A DNA stretch of 45,403 nucleotides, from NCBI GenBank assembly GCA_016278615.1, contig JADQBM010000023.1:1-45403 (forward strand). The letters are read 5' to 3'. Made by a program: the position numbers and the translations under genes. Source of the DNA: Clostridia bacterium (GTDB taxonomy: Bacteria > Bacillota > Clostridia > Peptostreptococcales > JAAYPU01). Shown here in pieces: positions 28,209 through 35,244 of this stretch (its first letter is position 1; the number at the start of each line of letters is the position of its first letter). The notes under the pieces were generated by a model that saw only the letters and a list, made by a program, of their open reading frames with translations, did no database searches and was not told where the DNA came from.

Positions 28209-28811
28209 TTATTCAAGTACTTGGATTAATATATCTGTTATCTTACTTCCTGCTATAGGATTAACATCTATAGGGCATGCGGAGATCGCACCTATGATAT
28301 CCATTTTACATTCTAACAAGATATAGTCACCTGGTTTTGAGTCCCCCGTTTCTTGCACTATTTCATAATCGTCTGTAATCCTTGTTTTTTGAAATAAATT
28401 TACTGGATTATTAAAATTCTCTCTATTTAAATTATATTTTTCGAGAACATCCTCAAAGTTTTGCACGCAATTTCTATGGGCTTCTTTTATACCATAGTCT
28501 ACAATATAACGTTGTTCATCACAGGCCGGTAATAATAAATCATGCCTTTTTGATGTAGCTTCTATAACTTCAAACATAGGTATTCTTAGATCAGTACGCA
28601 AAATATACCCTGGTTTAATTTGTAAGGATAATGCTGACATATAAGAGTGGGAAGGAGATAACTTTTCTTTAAGATTATTTCTATTGAAAGAAAAAAAATC
28701 CGCAACCTGTTGGCCTTCAATATCAATTATCTTTAATAGCTGACCCTTTTTTGCATCGAATGATCTAGCGAAACCTCCTGGTACCAAAACTTCCTTTAAT
28801 ACATTCATCAA
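28209..28811 (-). CDS. DUF1989 / urea carboxylase-associated family protein
   Basis: A 200-residue protein of the DUF1989 family, often called urea amidolyase-associated. Conserved parts are LVPGGFARSFDAKKGQLLKI, DIEGQQVADFFSFNRNN, LLPACDEQRY with a Cys, and the late ISACPIDVNPIA. Family members accompany urea or amino-nitrogen catabolism genes, but no such gene is adjacent here. No membrane segment or signal is present. It appears monocistronic. The molecular function is unproven. Confidence 0.85.
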   Translation of the reverse strand: MMNVLKEVLVPGGFARSFDAKKGQLLKIIDIEGQQVADFFSFNRNNLKEKLSPSHSYMSALSLQIKPGYILRTDLRIPMFEVIEATSKRHDLLLPACDEQRYIVDYGIKEAHRNCVQNFEDVLEKYNLNRENFNNPVNLFQKTRITDDYEIVQETGDSKPGDYILLECKMDIIGAISACPIDVNPIAGSKITDILIQVLE

Positions 28812-28924
28812 TAGTTCCTCCTTATTTTAATACCTTATCATATCATTAATTTCTACTTTTAATCTACAGGTAACAATCAATCTAATGGTCAAGTCATGTT
28901 TAAATGGACATCTCCTTCTATCTT

Positions 28925-29128
28925 AAATTTTTAATTTCATCATCCCTAGATGTTTGAATAATTTTTCATCTTCTGTCAACCTGTAATAATTTTTTATCTT
29001 ATTTTTCCTATTATCAAGTTAGTATTTGACGGAGACAATTAGGGGGACAAACAATAAAACAAGTTCGCTGATTAGTATTTAATTTGCAATTAAAAAGCCG
29101 GTCAAGGTTTTGCCCTAACCGACATATT
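28925..29128. repeat. Repeat copy B with a ~53-bp extra segment
   Basis: The sequence matches copy A near 26400 and 27024-27147, with the two blocks contiguous here (CTAGATGTTTGAATAATTTT). A ~53-bp stretch absent from copy A lies between two TTAGTATTT repeats (29019-29027 and 29073-29081). It contains GGAGACAATTAGGGGGAC, similar to the ends of the MITE-like element at 16629. The rest of 28812-29133 contains no gene. Confidence 0.65.
29091..29125 (-). terminator. Terminator of the SHOCT gene
   Basis: On the minus strand GTCGGTTAGG and CCTTGACCGGC form a stem with one mismatch zone, followed by TTTTTAAT. It lies directly after the SHOCT stop. The sequence is part of the repeat; copy A keeps a shorter version. 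Confidence 0.65.
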
Positions 29129-29133
29129 TTAAT

Positions 29134-29370
29134 TTAACGTAATAATAAGACCTTTTTCTGCTTATATTCTTCTTCGCCGATTTCTCCTCTTGCAAACCGT
29201 TCGTTAAGAATTTCTAATGGGCTATTAGATTCTCTTCCATCTCTTACATTGCTATTGTGAAACAGTTTAACAGCCGCATATACAATAATTCCGATTAAAA
29301 ATAAAGGAATTAACATCATTCCAAACCAACCTCCTCCCAAGAAATCACATCCATAACCGTATCCCATCAT
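29134..29370 (-). CDS. SHOCT-domain small membrane protein
   Basis: A 78-residue protein with a Gly/Phe-rich start (MMGYGYGCDFLGGGWFGMM), one membrane helix (IPLFLIGIIVYAAVKLF, ~20-37) and a C-terminal SHOCT motif, PLEILNERFARGEIGEEEYK. Such small proteins are frequent near metal-resistance and envelope genes, and the short SHOCT helix pair is thought to mediate oligomerisation. The ATG follows AAGGGCGGG. A 39-bp perfect palindrome lies ~155 bp upstream. Confidence 0.82.
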   Translation of the reverse strand: MMGYGYGCDFLGGGWFGMMLIPLFLIGIIVYAAVKLFHNSNVRDGRESNSPLEILNERFARGEIGEEEYKQKKVLLLR

Positions 29371-29524
29371 ACTAAACCCGCCCTTCTTTATTTTTCATCA
29401 TGTGTCTACATTCCTTTTTGCATAATCATTGGTAATCTTTACTGCTAACACCGGAGCTCATCCTCCCAGTCCATCATGCATTTCGTATCTTTGGTTCACT
29501 TTTCCAAGCATTACATTCTGACTT

Positions 29525-29563
29525 ATAAGTATAACCTATAATATAATTATAGGTTATACTTAT
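29525..29563. promoter_or_regulatory. 39-bp perfect palindrome
   Basis: Two 18-bp arms (ATAAGTATAACCTATAAT and its exact reverse complement) flank ATA. It lies between the methyltransferase stop and the SHOCT start. It has no GC-rich stem base or long T run, so an operator (for example of a metal-responsive regulator) is as likely as a terminator. Confidence 0.5.
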
Positions 29564-29608
29564 GAAGATATTATGAAGAAAAATAATTTTACATGGGACA
29601 ATTGTGAT

Positions 29609-30208
29609 TTAGGCTGGTTTACAAATATACCAGGCTGCCCTAACATCCACATTAACTACTTCTACATCCGAAAAACAAACTTTCATCTCTGATTCTGCAT
29701 TTCTAATGAAATGAAAGTAATCACCACCTTCTATCCATTCGATCATACTAGTCAAAAGTGATCGATTATCATTATAATCGTATATAACTACCCTATGCTT
29801 TGCAACGCGACTCATTTCAGCATACATTTGTTTTCTTTTCTCAGCCTTTAGACCATGTGCTACATAGGATGCAATAGCAACGTCAAAGCTTCTATCACTA
29901 AATTGCAATGTTTCAAGAACATTAGCGTGAAAAAAATTGATATTTTTGTTTTCTGGTTTATCCTCGGCAATTTTCAGCATCTTCTTTGCTGGATCAATGC
30001 CAGTCACAGCTAGCCCCTTTTCATTAAGAACTGAACATAATGCACCAGTTCCACATCCAATGTCAATAATTGTTTTAAAAGATGATAAATCCAACTCTTT
30101 CTCAACACCCTGAATGACCTCAGCAAATCGCTTTTTCTGCCATTTGTAAAACAATCCATAGATTGGTGCTATTGAATTAAATAAAGAACTACTATTCTTT
30201 ATATCCAT
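29609..30208 (-). CDS. Class I SAM-dependent methyltransferase
   Basis: The 199-residue protein has the Rossmann motif I IIDIGCGTGALCSVLNEKG and motif II VTGIDPAKKMLKIAEDKP, followed by FDVAIASYVAHGL. This is the UbiE/Methyltransf_11 type. The start resembles ubiquinone/menaquinone-type methyltransferases (SLFNSIAPIYGLFYKWQKKR). The C-terminus shows no extra domain, so the acceptor is unknown. It appears to be a single-gene unit. Confidence 0.88.
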   Translation of the reverse strand: MDIKNSSSLFNSIAPIYGLFYKWQKKRFAEVIQGVEKELDLSSFKTIIDIGCGTGALCSVLNEKGLAVTGIDPAKKMLKIAEDKPENKNINFFHANVLETLQFSDRSFDVAIASYVAHGLKAEKRKQMYAEMSRVAKHRVVIYDYNDNRSLLTSMIEWIEGGDYFHFIRNAESEMKVCFSDVEVVNVDVRAAWYICKPA

Positions 30209-30307
30209 AAATAGATATCTCCTTCTTTTTCAAGCATTTTCTGACAGTTCTCTTGCAATCTAATTCTTCCTGATATTCATCTGTCCTCTGTTCCCCTGTC
30301 ATGAACA

Positions 30308-30340
30308 AAAAAAGACCCCTAAAAAAAGAGCCTTTTTTTA
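30308..30340 (-). terminator. Terminator of the selB / HesB-Sec operon
   Basis: On the minus strand AAAAAAGGCTC and GGGGTCTTTTTTT form a stem with two wobble pairs around a T-rich loop, immediately after the HesB-like stop codon. Confidence 0.65.
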
Positions 30341-30637
30341 TCATGGGAACAATTGCAATCCGTCTAATACGAATCCACGTTTATACCATTTGTTTTCATA
30401 ATTTACTACGGCGTTCTTTAAATACGCCTCAAGATCGGGGTGATATACCACCTTAATCCCTTGAGACTCAATAATCACATCATTTTTTTCCTTAAACCCA
30501 TCCAGGGCTAATTTCATAGTTGGGCCGCTTCAACCATGTCCTCCAAAAGTAATTCTTAGCATCATATTTTCTGGATTCTTTGTTTTAGCTATATCTTCTT
30601 TCAGTTTTTTCGATGCACTTTCAGATACCTTAACCAA
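30341..30637 (-). CDS. HesB/IscA-like selenoprotein 1
   Basis: The gene must be read through an in-frame TGA at 30530-30532 (codon 36) to give a 98-residue protein. The sequence around it is MMLRITFGGHG-U-SGPTMKL. The A-type Fe-S carrier family (IscA/HesB) has a conserved Cys here, so selenocysteine replaces it. A near-identical arrangement in the second paralogue at 34643, and the adjacent selAB, support decoding. The start is TTG after AGGTAGGTGA. Directly after the UGA, CCA-CTA and TAG-TGG can pair into a short SECIS-like hairpin. It is the last gene of the selA-selB transcript. A role in Fe-S or selenium metabolism is inferred. Confidence 0.9.
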
Positions 30638-30654
30638 TGACTTTCACCTACCTT

Positions 30655-32568
30655 TCAAGTTTCCCTATAATGATTTCCTGGTTTTCGAACATCATCTTCT
30701 CTCCGAGTCATTTCAATCCTATCTAGGAATTCCAATAGAGCAATTGTTGCTTTTCTTCCAACACCCAAGTGATCTCTTATTTGGCCGACAGTTGCCGCAC
30801 CTTGTTCATCTAAAAGATATCTGATTTGTTGGATATAGCTTGAAAGAACCTCATGATGAATCATCAGACCTTCTCCTAAATCCACTAACCTTCCTATTTG
30901 CTTTAGGAATTGAATCACATCTATTAGCTTCTTTTCATCTATAATCAAATTCTTCCCCAGTTGCTGAATATTATTAATATTCAACCCTTCTTTTAAATAA
31001 GCATTCTCCAAAGCAATGGTTTCTTTTCTGGCAAGAATGTTGTTAACCACAGATGGTTCATACTGGGTAAGAATATTTCCTTCTATTTTGAAAAGTTCAT
31101 CACAGACAAAGCGGTTCAGTAGTGCAGCAAAATCCTTTGTATCAATATTCATGAAGACCTTGCTTTTTATTTCTTCCTTATCCAATTGATACCTAAATGG
31201 ATATTTCTTGTATAACTGCTCAAATGTCTCATTTATTTTTTTATAAAAATTATTATAAAGCCCTTTACTTAAGAACTTATTGACTTCTGCTAACCACAAC
31301 ACATCCTCCTTTACAGGTTCAGTGGTTAATATCCTATGTATTTCTTCTCTTTCAACATAAAGTTCTTTCCACAGATCTTCAATGCTTAATATTTTTTCGG
31401 TATTATTCAGTGTATAAAGTATTAATTCCTCAAGGCTACCGGACTCACCTATTTTCATGGCTTCTTCACTTTCCTCAGAAAACCTTTTACGATTTTGTGT
31501 TCTATGAAAAAGAATCCAACCGCCGCCTATGGTTGTAACAGGGGAAAAGGATCTTATAATAAAGCGGTCCTTTCGGATCACTGTGAAAGGCTCCTCAAAC
31601 TTAAGTTGTATATACCCTTTATTTCCACCGGCAATCTTATCTTCTCCAATAATTTTGACTCTGGCAAGACCTTCCTTTGTTCCTGTATGAATATGAACAC
31701 GTTGGTTATGTACCACATTTTTTTTACCTTTAACCGTATAAAGAACCGCATCTGTAATCCGCGTAGGTGTGATAGCTCCTGAGTCTGATATGACATCGCC
31801 TCTTCTAATAACTTCCTTATTTATACCAGACAGATTGAGTGCACACCTTTCTCCGGCGCCTGCGCTGTTGACACTTTTGTTATGTACCTGTATGCCTCTG
31901 ACCCGAGCGGATACCCTTTGAGGTAAAAGTGATACTTCTTGGTCTTTGGATACGCACCCTCCATAAACAGTCCCCGTAATAACGGTTCCATGCCCTGTCA
32001 TGGTAAAAACACGATCAACTGGTAATCGAAACAAGCTTGCAGCTTTCTTTTTAGACACAACCTGCGATAGTTCTTCAAGTCTTTCTATTAGTTCATGGAT
32101 GCCCTGTCCTGTAACAGAAGAGACTGGAACAACAGGCATGCCCTCCATTGTCGTTCCTTTCAATGTATCAAGGATGTCTCCCTTCACCATCTGTAGCCAT
32201 TCATTTTCAACAAGATCCGTTTTCGTTAAAGCGACGATTCCCTTTTGCACATTAAGGAAAGACAGTATATCAATATGCTCCTGAGTCTGTGGCATAACGC
32301 CTTCATCTGCTGCCACCACTAACATAACAAAATCAATTCCAGTCGCTCCTGCTACCATGGATTTAATAAATTTCTCGTGTCCTGGTACATCCACTATGGA
32401 TATCACATTTCCAGAAGGCAGGGTCAGTGGTGCAAATCCTAACTCAATGGTCATGCCTCTTTGCTTTTCCTCCTTGAGTCTGTCCGTATCCATTCCTGTC
32501 AATCGTTTTACAAGTGCCGTTTTCCCATGATCAATATGTCCTGCCGTTCCCATTACAACATGTTTCAT
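30655..32568 (-). CDS. selB: Selenocysteine-specific elongation factor SelB
   Basis: A 637-residue GTPase that carries Sec-tRNA to the ribosome at UGA codons next to a SECIS hairpin. G1 is GTAGHIDHGKTALVK, G3 is DVPGHEKF and G4 is TKTD, all near the N-terminus. EF-Tu-like domains 2 and 3 follow to ~345. The long C-terminal part (~400-637) is the winged-helix array that binds SECIS RNA, ending with ATVGQIRDHLGVGRKATIAL. Its start overlaps the selA stop by four bases, indicating translational coupling. Downstream is a HesB-like selenoprotein gene. Confidence 0.96.
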   Translation of the reverse strand: MKHVVMGTAGHIDHGKTALVKRLTGMDTDRLKEEKQRGMTIELGFAPLTLPSGNVISIVDVPGHEKFIKSMVAGATGIDFVMLVVAADEGVMPQTQEHIDILSFLNVQKGIVALTKTDLVENEWLQMVKGDILDTLKGTTMEGMPVVPVSSVTGQGIHELIERLEELSQVVSKKKAASLFRLPVDRVFTMTGHGTVITGTVYGGCVSKDQEVSLLPQRVSARVRGIQVHNKSVNSAGAGERCALNLSGINKEVIRRGDVISDSGAITPTRITDAVLYTVKGKKNVVHNQRVHIHTGTKEGLARVKIIGEDKIAGGNKGYIQLKFEEPFTVIRKDRFIIRSFSPVTTIGGGWILFHRTQNRKRFSEESEEAMKIGESGSLEELILYTLNNTEKILSIEDLWKELYVEREEIHRILTTEPVKEDVLWLAEVNKFLSKGLYNNFYKKINETFEQLYKKYPFRYQLDKEEIKSKVFMNIDTKDFAALLNRFVCDELFKIEGNILTQYEPSVVNNILARKETIALENAYLKEGLNINNIQQLGKNLIIDEKKLIDVIQFLKQIGRLVDLGEGLMIHHEVLSSYIQQIRYLLDEQGAATVGQIRDHLGVGRKATIALLEFLDRIEMTRREDDVRKPGNHYRET

Positions 32569-33992
32569 AGCAATACTCCTTTAATGGCTTCAATCACCAA
32601 CGGATACTCTTTGGTTGTAAGTGTTCGGACGTTTATCAAAACCCTGTCTTTATGGATTCTGCAAATAACAGGGATCTCCGCTTGTCTGAGTTTTTCCTGA
32701 AAGACATTGACACTTAAATCCCTTGGTACCAATGCCACTGCTTTGCCTTTTAGGATTACTCCGGGAAGTGATCCTCCACCGATTTCATCTAAGTCATCCA
32801 CGATTTCTGTTATAATTCTTCCTTCAAATATGGAATTTATTAATTCATTAAGCTCCAGCGCTTTGTCATAAAGTTCACTTTCTTTCAGCGCCATCATTTT
32901 TAAAACGGGGATTTTTTCCACGACATTTTTGGAATTCATATAAAGGTCTAAAACCGACGTCATGGCCATAATCGTTGTCTTATCACACCGAACGATACGT
33001 GCCAGAGGATTTTTCTTTATCCTATCCATCCATTTCTTTTTTCCCGCAATAATACCTGCCTGGGGGCCTCCTAAAAGCTTATCTCCACTAAAAGTAACCA
33101 GATCGACACCCTTTTGGATGCTTTCCTGGACTGTAGGTTCATAGGGTAACCCTATAAGAGAAAGATCATACAAACTCCCACTCCCTAAATCTTCAACAAC
33201 TGGAACATGATTTTCTTCACCCAAAGCCACCAACTCCTGCAAGGATACCTGGTGGCAAAATCCTGTCACTTTATAGTTACTGGTATGCACTTTTAAAAGA
33301 ATGGCTGTTTCATCCGTAATGGAATCAGAATAATCGGACAAATGTGTTTTATTGGTGGTGCCCACCTCCACCATTTTTGCCTCACTTCTTGAGATGATAT
33401 CCGGTATCCTGAAGCTTCCACCTATTTCAACCTGTTGGCCTCTAGATACAATGACTTCTTTATTTCCTGCAAGGGTATTTAGACATAAAAAAACAGCTGC
33501 AGCATTGTTATTGACAATCATCGCGCTCTCAGCTCCAGTAAGGTGCATAATCTGTTCCTCAATACGAGAAGATCTTAACCCCCTTGTGCCAGTTTCCATG
33601 TCAAATTCAAGATTACTGTAGCCTTCACAAATCCTTTGAATAGAATCAGCAGCCTGTTTTGGAAAAGGCGCTCTGCCCAGGTTGGTATGCAGCACAATCC
33701 CAGTTGCATTAATCACTTTTTTCAATTCATTGCTATGCTGTTTTGCTATTAGTTTATCCAACATTTTAATGAGGTATTTTGAAACGTAATCTCTTGTAGG
33801 ATTATGAAGCCTTGGGTCCACTGACTCATTGGTATCAATTTCCTTCCGGTACGCATCCATAACAAGTTGAATATTCTTTATAACATAGTCTCTTCCAAAC
33901 TGTTCTATTAACATTATGACCTGAGGACACTCAAGAATTTCATGAACAGGTGGAATCAACTTTAAAGCCTTCTGTTTATCAAGTACATCCAT
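32565..33992 (-). CDS. selA: L-seryl-tRNA(Sec) selenium transferase SelA
   Basis: The 475-residue PLP enzyme converts seryl-tRNA(Sec) to selenocysteinyl-tRNA(Sec) using selenophosphate. The PLP lysine is in TFSGDKLLGGPQAG. Other family segments are NATGIVLHTNLGRAPFP, GSGSLYDLSLIGLP and the N-terminal PPVHEILECPQ that binds tRNA(Sec). The length is typical. It lies 59 bp downstream of the tRNA(Sec) gene and overlaps selB. selD (selenophosphate synthetase) is not in the window and must be elsewhere. Confidence 0.96.
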   Translation of the reverse strand: MDVLDKQKALKLIPPVHEILECPQVIMLIEQFGRDYVIKNIQLVMDAYRKEIDTNESVDPRLHNPTRDYVSKYLIKMLDKLIAKQHSNELKKVINATGIVLHTNLGRAPFPKQAADSIQRICEGYSNLEFDMETGTRGLRSSRIEEQIMHLTGAESAMIVNNNAAAVFLCLNTLAGNKEVIVSRGQQVEIGGSFRIPDIISRSEAKMVEVGTTNKTHLSDYSDSITDETAILLKVHTSNYKVTGFCHQVSLQELVALGEENHVPVVEDLGSGSLYDLSLIGLPYEPTVQESIQKGVDLVTFSGDKLLGGPQAGIIAGKKKWMDRIKKNPLARIVRCDKTTIMAMTSVLDLYMNSKNVVEKIPVLKMMALKESELYDKALELNELINSIFEGRIITEIVDDLDEIGGGSLPGVILKGKAVALVPRDLSVNVFQEKLRQAEIPVICRIHKDRVLINVRTLTTKEYPLVIEAIKGVLL

Positions 33993-34050
33993 ATATTTCT
34001 TCCCTTCATTAAAAATCCAATACCCATTCTCCTGTTCTTAATTTTTATAT

Positions 34051-34147
34051 TGGCGGAAACGTGTAGGAGTCGAACCCACCTCGGCTGGTATTACCACCCG
34101 ACTACGGATTTGAAGTCCGAGGAATCCACCGGGACCCATCCGCTTCC
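34051..34147 (-). tRNA. selC: tRNA-Sec (anticodon TCA)
   Basis: The 97-nt minus-strand gene begins GGAAGCGGATGGGT and ends with an encoded CCA after discriminator G. The acceptor arms GGAAGCG/CGTTTCC pair with one G·U. The anticodon loop CTTCAAA contains TCA between GGA and TCC. The T arm has GGTTCGACTCC. A long variable arm (GTCGGGTGGTAATACCAGCCGAGGT region) gives the large size typical of tRNA(Sec). Clustering with selA and selB confirms the assignment. Confidence 0.95.
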
Positions 34148-34229
34148 ATAGTGTTTTTAATTTCATGCTTATGGTTTGATTATACCCTTTGTAATAAATA
34201 AATAAGCATTAAACTCAGTAGCTAAGTTT

Positions 34230-34511
34230 TTAGGTAAAATTCATGAAGTTTTGCATGGTCTTTGACAATTCCTTCAATACTTTTTCCTTATCTTCATGGG
34301 AAAGAGCATTTTGAATACAGGTCATAGAATGCTTTTGCAAAACAAGGTTGCCTACTTTATTTATGGCAGCACGAACTGCTGAAACTTGTGTCAATATATC
34401 TGCACAATTCTTCTCTTCTTGAATCATTTTATGGATTCCTTTGACCTGTCCTTCGATGCGTCTGAGCCTCTTGAGTATGTCTTCTTTTGATTCTAAGCTT
34501 GTTTCATCCAT
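34230..34511 (-). CDS. csoR: CsoR/RcnR-family metal- or persulfide-sensing repressor
   Basis: The 93-residue all-helical repressor starts at ATG 34511 after AAAGGA; an upstream in-frame ATG lacks a ribosome site. Cys36 (EEKNCADIL), His61 and Cys65 (QKHSMTC) are exactly the C-H-C copper(I) ligand set of CsoR, rather than the two-Cys set of persulfide sensor CstR. The N-terminal SKEDILKRLRRIEGQVKGI is the DNA-binding start of the family. It lies downstream of a HesB-like selenoprotein gene whose promoter carries a CsoR-type palindrome. Autoregulation and control of that gene are likely (inference). Confidence 0.9.
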   Translation of the reverse strand: MDETSLESKEDILKRLRRIEGQVKGIHKMIQEEKNCADILTQVSAVRAAINKVGNLVLQKHSMTCIQNALSHEDKEKVLKELSKTMQNFMNFT

Positions 34512-34563
34512 AATATATTTCCAATTCCTTTCATGAGTATATGTCCATCGCATTTACTCCTAT

Positions 34564-34617
34564 GATTAAGATGCCAGGCACTTTAATCTTATTACAGACG
34601 TGCCTGGTCTCATAATC
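34564..34617. repeat. Inverted repeat between HesB-Sec and csoR
   Basis: CCAGGCAC (34574-34581) and GTGCCTGG (34600-34607) face each other, with outer GATTA/TAATC arms. No T run follows in the direction of transcription, so it may be an intercistronic mRNA structure. Confidence 0.55.
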
Positions 34618-34642
34618 TTTACTTTTCGTCTTTTACATACTA

Positions 34643-34951
34643 TTAGCAAGAAGACATCTGCGACCCTCTTAATAAAAATCCACGTTTAAACCAACTGGTT
34701 TCGTAATCTACTACAGAGTCCTTCACATATCCTTCAATGTCGGAATGATATACAATCTTAATTCCTTGTGATTCAATAACAACATCATCCGCGTCATTTT
34801 TATCTTTTAACTCATCCAGAGTTAATTGCAAACTTGGACCGCCTCAGCCATATCCTCCAAATGCAATCCTTAACATCATTTTTTCTGGATTCTTTTGTTT
34901 AGCTATAATTTCTATCAGTTTTTTTGATGCTATTTCAGATACTTTAACCAA
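34643..34951 (-). CDS. HesB/IscA-like selenoprotein 2
   Basis: Reading through TGA at 34844-34846 (codon 36) gives a 102-residue protein very similar to selenoprotein 1: MMLRIAFGGYG-U-GGPSLQL, then a shared body and YKRGF/FKRGF ending. The start is TTG 34951 behind AGGCAGGTGA, the same start context as its paralogue. The C-terminus ends SSC, adding a cysteine. After the UGA, CCAAGTT and AACTCTGG can form a SECIS-type hairpin with loop TGCAATT. Promoter with consensus -35 and -10 and a CsoR-like operator lies immediately upstream, and csoR is downstream. Function in metal, sulfur or selenium handling is inferred. Confidence 0.9.
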
Positions 34952-34980
34952 TGAATCTCACCTGCCTTCTATTTTAACTT

Positions 34981-35041
34981 ACATACCCCCGCAGGGTATG
35001 TGTATAGTCACATTATAAATTGTTTATGTGACTATTGTCAA
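34981..35041 (-). promoter_or_regulatory. Consensus promoter with CsoR-type operator
   Basis: On the minus strand TTGACA (35036-35041) and TATAAT (35012-35017) are spaced by 18 bp. Directly downstream the palindrome CATACCC-5 nt-GGGTATG (34982-35000) fits the CsoR/CstR operator type and would overlap the transcript start. A second perfect inverted repeat, ATAGTCACAT / ATGTGACTAT (35004-35035), spans the promoter elements. Confidence 0.8.
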
Positions 35042-35061
35042 GAGGATAATTGAAAACATCC

Positions 35062-35211
35062 CTATTCATCACCTCAAAATAACGAGCCATCTTTTAATAG
35101 TAATCCAATAGAATCTATTGTATGTCCAGAAAGTATAATATTATTTACCCCTGCGGCAACGAAGTATCCTCTTACCTCTTTGTCTGTTTTTGCGCTAAAT
35201 ATTAAAGTGAA
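35062..35211 (-). pseudogene. MBL-fold hydrolase fragment
   Basis: This 49-codon minus-strand stretch has no start. It reads VRGYFVAAGVNNIILSGHT and then IDSIGLLLKDGSLF, a TGA, and GDE followed by TAG. The order GHT.DSI.LLL.DG.LF.GD resembles the metal-binding GHT/FCGD core of metallo-beta-lactamase-fold hydrolases. Upstream and downstream parts of such a protein (~200 residues or more) are missing. The TGA stands where many relatives have Cys, so selenocysteine in the ancestor is conceivable, but the TAG three codons later argues for a dead remnant. Confidence 0.4.
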
Positions 35212-35244
35212 TCAACTGTCAAAGGTTAACTTTTGACAGTTGAT
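35211..35244. terminator. Perfect inverted repeat at the end of the membrane selenoprotein gene
   Basis: ATCAACTGTCAAA and TTTGACAGTTGAT form a 13-bp stem with an eight-base loop; the TAA stop of the selenoprotein lies in the loop. It probably ends or protects the operon transcript, although no long T run follows. Confidence 0.55.

Noticed and set aside
34230-34511. CstR (persulfide sensor) instead of CsoR
   Set aside because: His61 is present between Cys36 and Cys65, giving the copper C-H-C triad; a persulfide role is not excluded but is not the simplest reading.
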